Source of the DNA: Acrocarpospora phusangensis
GTDB lineage: Bacteria > Actinomycetota > Actinomycetes > Streptosporangiales > Streptosporangiaceae
Reading direction: 5' to 3'
Length of the DNA stretch: 64,000 bases
NCBI RefSeq assembly: GCF_016862995.1
Contig: NZ_BOOA01000007.1
Coordinates: forward strand, 118,298-182,297
The position numbers were made by a program, and so were the translations under genes. The notes under the pieces are model-generated. The model searched no databases. It was not told the DNA's origin and saw only the letters and a list, made by a program, of their open reading frames with translations. Of this stretch, positions 1 through 12,996 are shown one piece after another; within the stretch, counting starts at the first letter, position 1, and each line of letters opens with the position of its first letter.

Positions 1-213
1 GCGAAGCCGCCGGGCGAGTCCGACGGCTTCAGCGAGCGCGTCGGCGCGCCCGACATCCCGGGCCTGCGGCACAACCCGTGGTGCGACCCCGACTACAACC
101 CGCCCACCGGGGCCAGCCCGCGGTCCAACGCGATGGACAACGCGCCGCTCTACGGTTCGTTCTTCCCGGCCCACTTCCGGACGCTGGTGCAGAACGCCAA
201 CCCGGTGCTGTGA
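1..213 (+). CDS. GH6 family cellulase (cellobiohydrolase), C-terminal fragment
   Basis: Only the last 70 codons are present; the gene enters from the left edge in frame 1 and stops at 211-213. The fragment begins AKPPGESDG, which matches the conserved (W)xKxPGESDG loop of glycoside hydrolase family 6, and ends with an aromatic-rich tail (HFRTLVQNANPVL) like that of bacterial GH6 exocellulases. The enzyme would be secreted and release cellobiose from cellulose. It stops within a few bases of the convergent MFS gene. The assignment rests on C-terminal motif recall; the catalytic aspartates and any CBM lie outside the window. Confidence 0.7.
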   Translation, partial: AKPPGESDGFSERVGAPDIPGLRHNPWCDPDYNPPTGASPRSNAMDNAPLYGSFFPAHFRTLVQNANPVL

Positions 214-229
214 TCACTCCTGTGATCAC
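210..229. repeat. Two GTGATCAC palindromes between convergent stop codons
   Basis: The perfect 8-bp palindrome GTGATCAC occurs at 210-217 and 222-229. The first contains the stop of the GH6 gene and the second the stop of the opposing MFS gene. It may be part of a bidirectional terminator or a regulator site; nothing further is visible. Confidence 0.35.
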
Positions 230-1530
230 TCCTGGGGCTGGAGTTCGCCGCGGCGGCTGCGCTCGGCCAGGGCGTACTCGTCGGTGCGGGAGTCGTACGC
301 GCGGAACCTGGGCATGAGGGCGGCGAGCGCGAGCACGCCGCCGACACAGAGCAGGCCGCCCGCCCCGAGGGCGAAGCGCTCGCCGCCCATGGCCGCCATG
401 AAACCGGCCCGGCCGTTGCCCAGCATCGGCCCGGCCGAGTACGACAGCAGCTCGATCCCGGCCAGCCGTCCCCGGTACTCGTCGGGGATGGTCTGGTTCC
501 AGATCATGCCCCGGAAGATGCCGCTGATCATGTCCGCGCCGCCGGCGAAGACCAGGCAGAGCACGATCAGCCAGATGTTCGGCATGATCGCCGCGGCCGC
601 CACGCCCGCCCCCCAGAGCACGGCCGCGACGATCACGCCGAGGCCGTGCCGGTGCACGTGCGCGGTCCAGCCCGAGGTGAGCGAGGCGATCACCGAGCCG
701 ATGCCGCCCGCCGCCGCCAGCAGGCCGAGCGCGAACTGTTCGCCGGAGCCGCCGTAGCGCTCGGCCAGGAACGGGAAGAGCGCGTTGGACATGGCGAAGA
801 ACATGGCGGCGATGTCCACCAGGTAGGTGCCCATCAGGTCGGGGCGGCGGGCCGCGTACCTGACGCCGTCGATCATCGAAGCCAGCGACGGCGGGGAGGC
901 GTCCTCGGCGGGGGCGACGGTCGCCACCCGGACCAGCAGGAGCAGCGAGAACAGGAACGAGACCACGTCGATGCCGTAGGAGGTGGCCGGGCCGAAGCCG
1001 ACCACGATCACGCCGCCGAGGGCGGGCCCGGCGATGCCGCCGATGTTGCGGGCCAGCCCCTGGATGGCGAAGGCCGCCCCCATCTGGTCGAGTTTGAGCA
1101 CCCGGTTGATCACGGCCTGCTCGCTCGGCCCGCGCACGCTGTAGAGGGTCGCGCTCACCGCGCCCAGCACGAACAGCACCCAGACCTGCGGCTCGGGCAG
1201 CAGCGCGTTCACCATGAACAGCAGCGACGTGAGGCACAGCCCGACCTCGGACCAGATCATGATCTTGCGCCGGTCCAGCGCGTCCGCGATCGCCCCGCCG
1301 TAGAGCCCGCCCACCACCATCGGCACGAACTCCACCACGCTCACCAGCCCCACCATCAGCGGCGAACCGGTCAGCTCCTTCATCTGGTACGGCACCGCCA
1401 CCAGCGTGATGAAACTGCCGAACATGGTGATCAGCGAGGACCCCAGCAGCAGCCGGAAGTCGCGGGATTCGCGGACGGGACTCACGTCCATGCGCATGCG
1501 GCGCAGGAACCCCCGGGTAGTTTGCGGCAC
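226..1530 (-). CDS. MFS exporter (DHA3/EntS-like)
   Basis: This 434-residue integral membrane protein has about twelve hydrophobic segments, the usual MFS length. The first helix region (RDFRLLLGSSLITMFGSF) and the following loop with ADALDRRK, corresponding to the MFS motif A after TM2, resemble DHA3-type drug or siderophore exporters. The C-terminus is short, basic and glutamine-rich. The furthest start is GTG at 1530, but no Shine-Dalgarno precedes it; ATG at 1497 or 1491 or GTG at 1485 are plausible because MFS homology begins just after them. The substrate cannot be inferred. Confidence 0.8.
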   Translation of the reverse strand: MPQTTRGFLRRMRMDVSPVRESRDFRLLLGSSLITMFGSFITLVAVPYQMKELTGSPLMVGLVSVVEFVPMVVGGLYGGAIADALDRRKIMIWSEVGLCLTSLLFMVNALLPEPQVWVLFVLGAVSATLYSVRGPSEQAVINRVLKLDQMGAAFAIQGLARNIGGIAGPALGGVIVVGFGPATSYGIDVVSFLFSLLLLVRVATVAPAEDASPPSLASMIDGVRYAARRPDLMGTYLVDIAAMFFAMSNALFPFLAERYGGSGEQFALGLLAAAGGIGSVIASLTSGWTAHVHRHGLGVIVAAVLWGAGVAAAAIMPNIWLIVLCLVFAGGADMISGIFRGMIWNQTIPDEYRGRLAGIELLSYSAGPMLGNGRAGFMAAMGGERFALGAGGLLCVGGVLALAALMPRFRAYDSRTDEYALAERSRRGELQPQE

Positions 1531-1689
1531 GAACGGCCATGATGGCCGGTTCGGCGGCGCGATCGCAACGTTTTATTGCGCGTGTCAGATCTCCCGACAC
1601 CGTCCGTCGTTTCAGTAACGGTTGTCAAAGCTCACACATCCCGTCACACGCGGGCGGGGCAGAGTTCGCAGTGACGACGATCAGGGACG

Positions 1690-1884
1690 GTGAGAACGGT
1701 GCTGCGGACCTACCAGGAGATCCGTGCGAAGGCCAACGAAGTCGCCCGGGAGACGATCCTCAGGGAGCTGCCTGAGGACGCCCGGCCGGGGTTCCTGGCC
1801 GACTACGAAGCCGTCGGCGACGCGGCCCCCGAGCGCCTCCCGGAATTCCTGCACACCTGGTGGATGCGGACCCGTCAGTCCTGA
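1690..1884 (+). CDS. Small conserved-looking protein of unknown function
   Basis: A 64-residue reading frame with GTG start and strong G/C bias at third codon positions, so probably real. The product is mainly helical and charged (motifs TYQEIRAKANEVARE and LHTWWMRTRQS), with no signal peptide or membrane segment. Its stop overlaps the stop of the convergent acyl-CoA synthetase by 10 bp. I do not recognise the family. Confidence 0.5.
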   Translation: MRTVLRTYQEIRAKANEVARETILRELPEDARPGFLADYEAVGDAAPERLPEFLHTWWMRTRQS

Positions 1885-3527
1885 CCGCCGAGCACCTGCT
1901 GCCGGAGCCGGGTCTTGAGGATCTTGCCGCCGGGGTTCCTGGGCAGGTCGGTCTCGTGGAACCAGATCCGCACCGGGATCTTGAAAGGCGCCAGGGAGGA
2001 CGTCAGGAACGTCTGGATCTCCTCCTGGGCGGCCGGCGCCCTGAGCTTCACGACCGCGCCGACCAGCTCGCCCAGCTCGTCGTCGGGGATGCCGATGACG
2101 GCGGCGTCGTCGACGGCCGGGTGCTCGAACAGGGCGGCCTCCACCTCGGCGCAGTAGACGTTCTCGCCGCCCCTGATGACCATGTCCTTGGCGCGGTCGA
2201 CGATGTAGACGTAGCCCTCCTCGTCCACCCTGGCCAGGTCGCCGGTGTGCAGCCAGCCGCCGACGATGGTCTCCGCGGTGGCCTCGGGGCGGTTCCAGTA
2301 GCCCGGGATGACGATCGGGCCGCGCAGGCACAGCTCGCCCACCTCGCCCGGCGGGAGGTCCTCGCCGCCCAGGCCGCGGACGCGCACGTCCACCACGGCC
2401 AGCGGGATGCCGATGCTGTCGGGCTTGTCCTGGTAGCTCTGGCCGCTGTTGTAGATCGCCAGCGCGGTGGTCTCGGTCATGCCGTACCCGTTGGACGGGG
2501 TGCGGCCGGGCAGGAGTTCGGTGAGGCGCTCCAGGAGTTTGGGCGGGGCGGGGGCGCCGCCGTAGGAGATGCCGGCCAGCGAGGAGATGTCGCGGGAGCC
2601 GAGGGAGGGGTGGGAGAGCAGCTGCCAGGCGTTGGTGGGGACGCCGCTCATCACCGTGACCCGCTCGCGCTCGATCAGCCGCAGGGCGTCCTCGGCGTCC
2701 CACTTGTACATGAGGACGAGGCCGCCGCCGCTGAACATGGTGGTCAGCAGGACCGCGAAGCAGCCGGTGGCGTGGAAGAGCGGCACGGTGAGCAGGGTGA
2801 TCCGGCGCTGGCCCAGCGAGGCGGCGGTGTCCTTGCCGGCCATGGCCACGCCGCGGAGCATCGCGTACGCGACGCTCATCGGGGCCTGGCCGAGGTTGCG
2901 GTGGCTGCCCAGCGCGCCCTTGGGGCGGCCGGTCGTGCCGGAGGTGTAGAAGATCGTGGCGGGGTCCTCGGGGCGGATGTCGGCGGGCGGGAGGGCGGCG
3001 CCGGGGGAGACCTCGCCGATGACGTCCTGCCATGATCCGGGGCCGGCCTGGCCGCGGGCGACGATCACGGGGAGGTCGATCCCGGACAGTCGTCCGGCGC
3101 GTTCCTCGTCGGCGATGAGCAGCACCGCGCCCGAGTCGGCGAGGCCGTACTCCAGTTCCGGGCGGGTCCACCAGGCGTTGAGGGGGACCGCGACCGCGCC
3201 GATGGCCAGGGTCGCCGAGAAGGCCACGATCCACTCGGGGAAGTTGCGCATCGCGATGGCCACGCGGTCGCCCTTGCGGACTCCGAAGTCGTCGGTCAGG
3301 CGGTGGGCCAGGGTGGCGGCCAGGCGGAAGTGCTGGGCGTAGGTGAGGCGCTCCTCGCCGTACACGATGAATTCCTTGTCGCCGTGGAAGGCGCTGTTCT
3401 CCAGGAGCGCGCGGAAGGTGGCGGGCGCGTGCTTCCAGGCCCGTACGCCGCCGCCGACCTCCTCCATCTCGAACAGCTGCCCGGGACCGGTCAGCGTGGC
3501 CAGGACCTGATCGTGCGTGATGCTCAT
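1875..3527 (-). CDS. Acyl-CoA synthetase (AMP-forming, FadD-like)
   Basis: This 550-residue adenylate-forming enzyme would activate a fatty or other carboxylic acid to acyl-CoA using ATP. Visible family motifs, in order: the phosphate loop YTSGTTGRPKGA, the adenine-binding GYGMTETTA, the hinge region HTGDLARVDEEGY followed by DRAKDMVIRGGEN, and the C-terminal catalytic-lysine motif PRNPGGKILK. The ATG at 3527 is preceded by AGGGAG, so a longer upstream frame running antisense through argC and argJ is not used. An imperfect palindrome 35 bp upstream suggests TetR-type control. Chain-length preference is not readable. Confidence 0.9.
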   Translation of the reverse strand: MSITHDQVLATLTGPGQLFEMEEVGGGVRAWKHAPATFRALLENSAFHGDKEFIVYGEERLTYAQHFRLAATLAHRLTDDFGVRKGDRVAIAMRNFPEWIVAFSATLAIGAVAVPLNAWWTRPELEYGLADSGAVLLIADEERAGRLSGIDLPVIVARGQAGPGSWQDVIGEVSPGAALPPADIRPEDPATIFYTSGTTGRPKGALGSHRNLGQAPMSVAYAMLRGVAMAGKDTAASLGQRRITLLTVPLFHATGCFAVLLTTMFSGGGLVLMYKWDAEDALRLIERERVTVMSGVPTNAWQLLSHPSLGSRDISSLAGISYGGAPAPPKLLERLTELLPGRTPSNGYGMTETTALAIYNSGQSYQDKPDSIGIPLAVVDVRVRGLGGEDLPPGEVGELCLRGPIVIPGYWNRPEATAETIVGGWLHTGDLARVDEEGYVYIVDRAKDMVIRGGENVYCAEVEAALFEHPAVDDAAVIGIPDDELGELVGAVVKLRAPAAQEEIQTFLTSSLAPFKIPVRIWFHETDLPRNPGGKILKTRLRQQVLGGQD

Positions 3528-3561
3528 CCGGAGGCTCCCTACCAAAGTGCGACAAGTCACG

Positions 3562-3579
3562 ATACCGACCAGTAGGTAT
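3562..3579. promoter_or_regulatory. TetR-type operator upstream of acyl-CoA synthetase
   Basis: ATACCGACCAGTAGGTAT is an 18-bp inverted repeat with 14 of 18 positions symmetric. It has the ATACCnAC...GTnGGTAT pattern typical of TetR-family operators of lipid catabolism genes. It lies between the start codon at 3527 and the ARG-box region, so it most likely controls the leftward gene. No TetR gene is present in the window. Confidence 0.55.
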
Positions 3580-3657
3580 GGCAGCCAAGCGTCGCGATCA
3601 CAAGGTTTCCGGCCCTCCGGTGTCGCGCGGCACAGCGTCCAGCACGTGGACGCCTGC

Positions 3658-4778
<1,121 letters not shown>

Positions 4779-4790
4779 AGGAGAGCACCA

Positions 4791-5969
4791 ATGAGCGTGA
4801 CCGCCCCCCTCGGCTTCCGCGCCGCGGGCATCGCCGCCGGCATCAAGAAGCGCCAGGGCCCGCCGGACCCGGCCAACGACAGCCGCGACCTGGCCCTGGT
4901 CGTCAACGACGGCCCGTCCAGGGCCGCCGCCGGGGTCTTCACGAAGAACCGCGTCAAGGCCGCCCCCGTGCTGTGGTCGGCGCAGGTCGTCGCGGGCGGC
5001 CTGGTCCGCGCCGTGGTGCTCAATTCGGGCGGCGCGAACGCCTGCACCGGACCCGCCGGGTTCCAGGACACGCACGCCACCGCCGAGAAGGTCGCCGCCG
5101 TGCTCCAGGACTCGGCCGGGGAGATCGTGGTCTGCTCGACCGGCCTGATCGGCGAGCGCCTGCCCATGGACCCGCTGCTGGCCGGGATCGACACGGCCGC
5201 CGCCCAGCTGTCCAGGGACGGCGGCGTGGCCGCGGCGGACGCCATCCGCACCACCGACACGGTCAGCAAGATCGCCTTCCGCCGGGGCGCCGGCGGCTAC
5301 ATGGTCGGCGGCATGGCCAAGGGCGCCGGCATGCTGGCCCCCGCGCTGGCGACCATGCTCAGCGTGCTCACCACCGACGCCGACCTGACCGCCGAGGAAC
5401 TGGACGCGGTGCTGCGCCGGGCCGTCTCGGTCACCTTCGACCGGCTCGACGCCGACGGCTGCATGTCCACCAACGACACCGTGCTGCTGCTGGCCAGCGG
5501 CGCCTCCGGCGTCCGGCCCGACCTGGCCGAGTTCGAGCGCAAGGTCACCGAGGTCTGCGCCGACCTCTGCCGCCAGCTGCTGGTGGACGCCGAGGGCGCC
5601 AGCAAGGCCATCGCGATCGAGGTGGTCGGGGCGGCGTCGGTCGAGGACGCGGTCGGCGTCGGCCGTACGGTCGCCCGGAGCAACCTCCTCAAATGCGCCA
5701 TCTACGGAGAGGACCCCAACTGGGGCCGGGTGCTGAGCGCCGTCGGCACCACCGACGCCGTGTTCGAGCCGGACCGGCTCAACGTGGCCATCAACGGCAT
5801 CTGGATCTGCCGCGGCGGCGCCGCCGGAGACGACCGCGCCAAGGTGGACCTGAGCCCCCGCGACGTGACGATCACCATCGACCTGTCCGCGGGCCCGCAC
5901 TCGGCCACCATCCACACCACCGACCTGACCGCCGCGTACGTCCACGAGAACTCGGCCTACTCCTCATGA
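4791..5969 (+). CDS. argJ: Bifunctional ornithine acetyltransferase / N-acetylglutamate synthase
   Basis: ArgJ transfers acetyl from N-acetylornithine to glutamate, making the pathway cyclic; bifunctional forms also use acetyl-CoA. The 392-residue precursor contains the self-cleavage region [15 protein letters not shown], where the threonine of ATML becomes the N-terminal nucleophile of the beta chain. The C-terminal GEDPNWGRV motif is also typical. A clear AGGAG-type site precedes ATG. The stop overlaps the argB start in ATGA. Presence of argJ fits the absence of argE here. Confidence 0.95.
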   Translation: MSVTAPLGFRAAGIAAGIKKRQGPPDPANDSRDLALVVNDGPSRAAAGVFTKNRVKAAPVLWSAQVVAGGLVRAVVLNSGGANACTGPAGFQDTHATAEKVAAVLQDSAGEIVVCSTGLIGERLPMDPLLAGIDTAAAQLSRDGGVAAADAIRTTDTVSKIAFRRGAGGYMVGGMAKGAGMLAPALATMLSVLTTDADLTAEELDAVLRRAVSVTFDRLDADGCMSTNDTVLLLASGASGVRPDLAEFERKVTEVCADLCRQLLVDAEGASKAIAIEVVGAASVEDAVGVGRTVARSNLLKCAIYGEDPNWGRVLSAVGTTDAVFEPDRLNVAINGIWICRGGAAGDDRAKVDLSPRDVTITIDLSAGPHSATIHTTDLTAAYVHENSAYSS

Positions 5970-6843
5970 CCGCCGAGAAAGCCCAGACCCTGATCGAGGC
6001 GCTGCCGTGGCTGGCCCGCTTCCACGGCGCCACCATCGTGATCAAGTACGGCGGCCACGCCATGACCGAGGACGGCCTGCGCGCCCAGTTCGCCGACGAC
6101 GTGGTCTTCCTCCGGTACGCGGGCCTGCGCCCGGTCATCGTGCACGGCGGCGGCCCCCAGATCAACGCCCACCTGGACCGGCTCGGCATCGAGTCGAGTT
6201 TCACGGCCGGGCTGCGGGTGACCACCCCCGAGGCCATGCAGGTGGTCAGGATGGTCCTGGTCGGCCAGGTCAACCGGGACGTGGTGGCCGCCGTCAACCG
6301 GCACGGCCCGTTCGCGGTCGGCCTGTCCGGCGAGGACGCCCACCTGCTCACCGCCGAGCGCAAGCACGCCGTCGTGGACGGCGTCACGGTCGACATCGGC
6401 CAGGTCGGCGAGATCGTCCGGGTGGACGCCGACGCCGTCGTGGCGCTGCTCGACAACGGGCGCATCCCGGTCGTCTCCTCCATCGCCCGCGGCGAGGACG
6501 GCACCGTCTACAACGTCAACGCCGACACGGCCGCCGCCGCCCTGGCGGTCGCCCTGAAGGCGTCCAAGCTGATCGTGCTGACCGACGTCGAGGGCCTGTA
6601 CGCGGACTGGCCGCACAGCACCGACGTGATCAGGTCCATCGAGGCGACCCCCCTGGCCGAGATGCTGCCGGGGCTGTCCACCGGCATGGTGCCCAAGATG
6701 GAGGCCTGCCTGGCGGCCGTCCGCGGCGGCGTGCCGCAGGCGCACGTGCTGGACGGCAGGCAGCCGCACGCGGTCCTGCTGGAGATCTTCACCGACGAGG
6801 GCATCGGCACCATGGTCCTGCCCGACAGCCACCAGGAGCGGGC

Positions 6844-6847
<4 letters not shown>
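5966..6847 (+). CDS. argB: Acetylglutamate kinase
   Basis: ArgB phosphorylates N-acetylglutamate with ATP and is the usual arginine-feedback-controlled step. The 293-residue protein shows the amino-acid-kinase motifs [10 protein letters not shown] near the N-terminus, [11 protein letters not shown], and [13 protein letters not shown]. The real gene starts at the ATG overlapping the argJ stop by 4 bp (ATGA), although the frame is open far upstream. It in turn overlaps argD by ATGA, so translation of the set is probably coupled. Confidence 0.95.
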
Positions 6848-9449
<2,602 letters not shown>

Positions 9450-9453
<4 letters not shown>

Positions 9454-10646
9454 GCGACCGGGTCGTACTCGCCTTCTCTGGCGGCCTCGACACGTCCGTG
9501 GCCATTCCCTTCCTGGCCGAGAAGATCAACGCCGAGGTCATCGCGGTGGCCGTCGACGTCGGCCAGGGCGGCGAGGACATGGAGGTCATCCGCAAGCGCG
9601 CCCTGGACTGCGGGGCCGTCGAGTCGGTCGTCGTGGACGCGCGCGAGGAGTTCGCCACCGACTTCTGCGTGCCGGCGCTGCAGGCCAACGCGCTCTACAT
9701 GGACCGCTACCCACTGGTCTCCGCGCTGTCCCGGCCGCTGATCGTCAAGCACCTGGCCGCCGCCGCCAAGCGCTACGGCGGGACCATCGTCTCGCACGGC
9801 TGCACCGGCAAGGGCAACGACCAGGTCCGCTTCGAGGCCGGTCTGGCCGCCCTCCACCCCGAGCTGAAGGTCATCGCCCCGGCGCGCGACTACGCGTGGA
9901 CCCGGGACAAGGCCATCGCGTACGCGGAGGAGAAGGACCTTCCCATCGAGACCACCAAGAAGAACCCGTACTCCATCGACCAGAACATCTGGGGTCGCGC
10001 GGTCGAGACGGGCTTCCTGGAGGACATCTGGAACGGCCCGATCGAGGACGTCTACTCCTACACCGCCAACCCGGCCGACCCGCGCGAGCCCGACGAGGTC
10101 ATCATCACCTTCCAGTCCGGCGTGCCGGTGGCCCTGGACGGCCGACCGCTCTCCCCGTTCCAGATCATCGCCGAGCTGAACGAGCGGGCCGGCGCGCAGG
10201 GCGTGGGCCGCCTGGACATGGTCGAGGACCGCCTCGTCGGCATCAAGTCCCGCGAGGTGTACGAGGCTCCCGGCGCGATCACCCTGATCACCGCTCACAT
10301 GGAGCTGGAGAACGTCACCGTCGAGCGCGACCTGGCCCGCTTCAAGCGCAGCGTCGACCAGCGCTGGGGCGAGCTCGTCTACGACGGCCTCTGGTTCTCG
10401 CCGCTGAAGAAGGCCCTGGACGCCTTCATCGCCGACGCGCAGCAGCACGTCACCGGCGAGATCCGGATGACCCTGCACGGCGGCCGCGCCGTCGTCACCG
10501 GCCGCCGCTCCGAGACCTCCCTGTACGACTTCTCGCTCGCCACGTACGACACCGGCGACAGCTTCGACCAGTCCCTCGCGAAGGGCTTCGTCGAACTGTG
10601 GTCGCTGCCGAGCAAGATCGCCGCAGCTCGCGACGCCCGCGCCTGA
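9450..10646 (+). CDS. argG: Argininosuccinate synthase
   Basis: ArgG joins citrulline and aspartate with ATP. The pyrophosphatase-type loop is SGGLDTS at the N-terminus, followed later by [15 protein letters not shown], which binds citrulline/aspartate. The 398-residue length is usual for the bacterial type-I enzyme. GGAG precedes the ATG inside the argR end (ATGA overlap). argH, normally next, is absent here; a strong hairpin begins 10 bp after the stop. Confidence 0.95.
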
Positions 10647-10656
10647 CGATCGTCCC

Positions 10657-10682
10657 GACCGGCGGGACCAATCCCGCCGGTC
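10657..10682 (+). terminator. Hairpin terminator after argG
   Basis: A perfect 11-bp stem (GACCGGCGGGA and TCCCGCCGGTC) with a four-base CCAA loop begins 10 bp past the argG stop. There is no long U-tract, as is common for actinobacterial intrinsic terminators. It closes the argC-G operon. Confidence 0.75.
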
Positions 10683-10890
10683 ACCCCTCGCCGCCCGTCT
10701 ACCCTCACCTCGTGACGGCCGGTCACCTCTCGCCCGCCCGTCGCCCTCGCCTGGTGGTGACGGCCGGTCACCCCTCGCCGCCCGTCGCCTCGCCTACTGG
10801 TGGCCCATCGCTTACCGGTCACCCATCCAGCCGGTCACTCTTGCCGCCTGCCAGCCCTCCTGCCGGTTACCCATCTCACCGGCTCACCGG
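10676..10890. repeat. Degenerate CCGGTCACCC direct repeats between argG and the GTPase locus
   Basis: The intergenic stretch is made of imperfect copies of a unit starting CCGGTCACC and often continuing with CTCGCCGCCCGTC (for example near 10678, 10720, 10763, 10815 and 10831, decaying towards 10885). It contains no convincing gene. The repeats follow the argG hairpin and abut the stop of the leftward gene at 10891, so this is probably decayed intergenic repeat DNA. Confidence 0.5.
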
Positions 10891-12996
10891 TCAGCCCTTC
10901 TCGCAGGGCGGGCCGACGATCCTGGCGCGGTTCAGTTCGTCCTCGTCGAGTTGGGCGACGGCGGCCTTCAGTTCGTTCCTGAGCTTCTCGTCCACGCTCT
11001 CGTTGGCGATCAGGACCAGGTTCCTGGTGGGCAGCAGGTCCTTCAGGAGCGGATCCGCGCAGGTGTAGGCGGGATTCAGGCCGAGGCTGTCCGGCACCAG
11101 CACGCCTTCCTTCGCGCCCAGGGTGGCCAGTTTCTCCCGGAAGGCGTCCGGAGGCTGGTAGACGACGGTGAGTCCCGGGTACTTCGTCAGCCGTTTCCGG
11201 AACCCCGGCAGGTAGCCCTCCCGGGCGTAGACGGCCACCACCTCCCCGCCTTTGCCCTCGATCCGGTCCTGGGCGTCGTCGCGCGCCTCCTCTGAGCCGA
11301 CGACCAGCACGTCGCGGCCGGATGCCGGCGCCGTCGCGAGCAGGGTGAACCGCGGGTTCTTGTGGTCGAGTTCGCTTCTCAGCCTGGCCTGGATGTCCTT
11401 CTTGCGGGTGCCGACGAAGCCGGCCGTCTGGACGGACTCCAGCACGTCCAGGTCGTAGGCGATGATCACGGTGGGTTCGCCGCTCCATTCGAGCGCCGCG
11501 GGGTCGTCCGCCGGTTTGGCGCGCACCTCGTATCCCGCCTTCCGGAGTCTGTTGGTGATCATGGCGTCCACGTACTGGGCGGCGCTTCCGGAGACCGTCT
11601 CGATGATCACCTCCTTCGGCGCGGCGGCTGGGGGCCCGGTCGTGGCCGCTGCGGGCGCACTCGTGGCGGCGTTCGGCGGCGGTGCCGTCCCGTCGGAGAG
11701 GCCGGGCTTGATGACGAAGCCCACACCGAAGCCCGCGCCGAAGAGCAGCACCCCTGTGGCGACGACCACAATCGCCCGTGGCGGCCGCCGTCCCGCCCGC
11801 TCCGGTTCGGCCGGAGCAAGGAGTTCTGCCTGGTCCGCCCACGGCAGGAGCGGGCCGGCCGGTTCCGGCACGATCGGCTCCGAGTCCGGCCGCGACCCGG
11901 CTGACTGCGCCGTCCCCGGCCGTATAGTCCCCGGCCACATCGCCACCGGCTGCGGCGTCCCCGGCGGCGGTGGCTCTGGCTGCCACATCACTTGCTGCGG
12001 CGTCTCTTGCTGCGGTGGCTCTGGCTGTGGCATTGCTCGCTGTGGCATCACTTGCGGCATCGCTTGCTGTGGTGGCTCCTGCCGCGGAGGTTCCGGCTGT
12101 CCGGCCCAGTTCGCCAGTTGGTTCACCACCGCTTCCCGGTCCTTGGGGCCGAAGGTCATGGGGTCGGTCATGCGGGCCAGGTGCGCGATCACCTCGTCAG
12201 GGGGACGTGCCGTCAGAGCCTCGTGGTAGCGGACGGCCAGTGGTTCGGTGTGGGGGAGTTCGATGTGGCCTTGGAGGGTGACCCGGTGGGCGTCGCCGAC
12301 CGCGTGGGTGGCGAAGGAGAGTCTGATCTGGTGGGGAGAGGTGCCGCTGGTCCAGGTGGAGGCGGCCAGCCGGGTGCGCATGCCGTACGGGAGGAGGGTG
12401 GCGACCGTGTCGAGGAAGCGCAGGCGGTCGTCGAGGGAGTAGGTGTCGCCGTCGGCGATGTAGACGGGTTTGCCGGTCATCAAAAGGGCGGCGATTCGCA
12501 TCTGGCTGAGCAGGAGCTGGCCGAACTGGGGGACCCGCAGTCTCAGTTCGGGGGAGGGCAGGACTGTGGTTCTCAGTTTGCGGTAGAGGTCGTGGTAGCC
12601 GACCGGCTCGTTGAGGAGGTCCCGGTAGGGGAGGTAGAACCAGCGGGTTTGGGCGATTTTGCGGCCTCGCGCGTCCAGGTTGCCGGACCATTCCTTGAGG
12701 CCGAGGACGACGTGGTCGATCACGTTGCCGGCGGGGTCGGTGAAGGGGGCGTTGCAGATCGTCACCTGCGGTAGTTCGGTGGCCGTACCGATCGAGAACT
12801 TCGCGCTGACGTCGGCGAAGTTCTGCCGGCTGTAGAGCCGCCTGCTCCACACCATGATCGTGTAGTCCCCGTGGCTGCCGGGAAGTTTCCCTTCAAGCGC
12901 CCACTCGAACGGAATGCCCTGAGCCCTGCCGTCCTCGTCCATGGGACCGTTCGCCTGGCCGTTCAGCCGGCCGTTGTTGATCTGCCCGTCGTTCAT
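10891..12996 (-). CDS. Membrane-anchored protein with C-terminal OpuAC-like binding domain, GTPase-associated
   Basis: 701 residues in three parts. Residues 1 to about 300 form a soluble region of unknown fold (motif FSIGTATELPQV). A Pro/Gln/Met-rich linker follows (about 300-410). One transmembrane helix (VVVATGVLLFGAGFGVGFVI) leads to an extracytoplasmic domain of about 240 residues that resembles the substrate-binding domain of glycine-betaine ABC transporters, ending in a DEKLRNELKAAVAQLDEDEL-type helix and one C-terminal Cys. The protein may report an external solute to a cytoplasmic partner. Its ATG overlaps the stop of the upstream GTPase gene (ATGA), so the two are co-translated. The frame is open further upstream only as a shadow of the GTPase gene. 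Confidence 0.65.
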   Translation of the reverse strand: MNDGQINNGRLNGQANGPMDEDGRAQGIPFEWALEGKLPGSHGDYTIMVWSRRLYSRQNFADVSAKFSIGTATELPQVTICNAPFTDPAGNVIDHVVLGLKEWSGNLDARGRKIAQTRWFYLPYRDLLNEPVGYHDLYRKLRTTVLPSPELRLRVPQFGQLLLSQMRIAALLMTGKPVYIADGDTYSLDDRLRFLDTVATLLPYGMRTRLAASTWTSGTSPHQIRLSFATHAVGDAHRVTLQGHIELPHTEPLAVRYHEALTARPPDEVIAHLARMTDPMTFGPKDREAVVNQLANWAGQPEPPRQEPPQQAMPQVMPQRAMPQPEPPQQETPQQVMWQPEPPPPGTPQPVAMWPGTIRPGTAQSAGSRPDSEPIVPEPAGPLLPWADQAELLAPAEPERAGRRPPRAIVVVATGVLLFGAGFGVGFVIKPGLSDGTAPPPNAATSAPAAATTGPPAAAPKEVIIETVSGSAAQYVDAMITNRLRKAGYEVRAKPADDPAALEWSGEPTVIIAYDLDVLESVQTAGFVGTRKKDIQARLRSELDHKNPRFTLLATAPASGRDVLVVGSEEARDDAQDRIEGKGGEVVAVYAREGYLPGFRKRLTKYPGLTVVYQPPDAFREKLATLGAKEGVLVPDSLGLNPAYTCADPLLKDLLPTRNLVLIANESVDEKLRNELKAAVAQLDEDELNRARIVGPPCEKG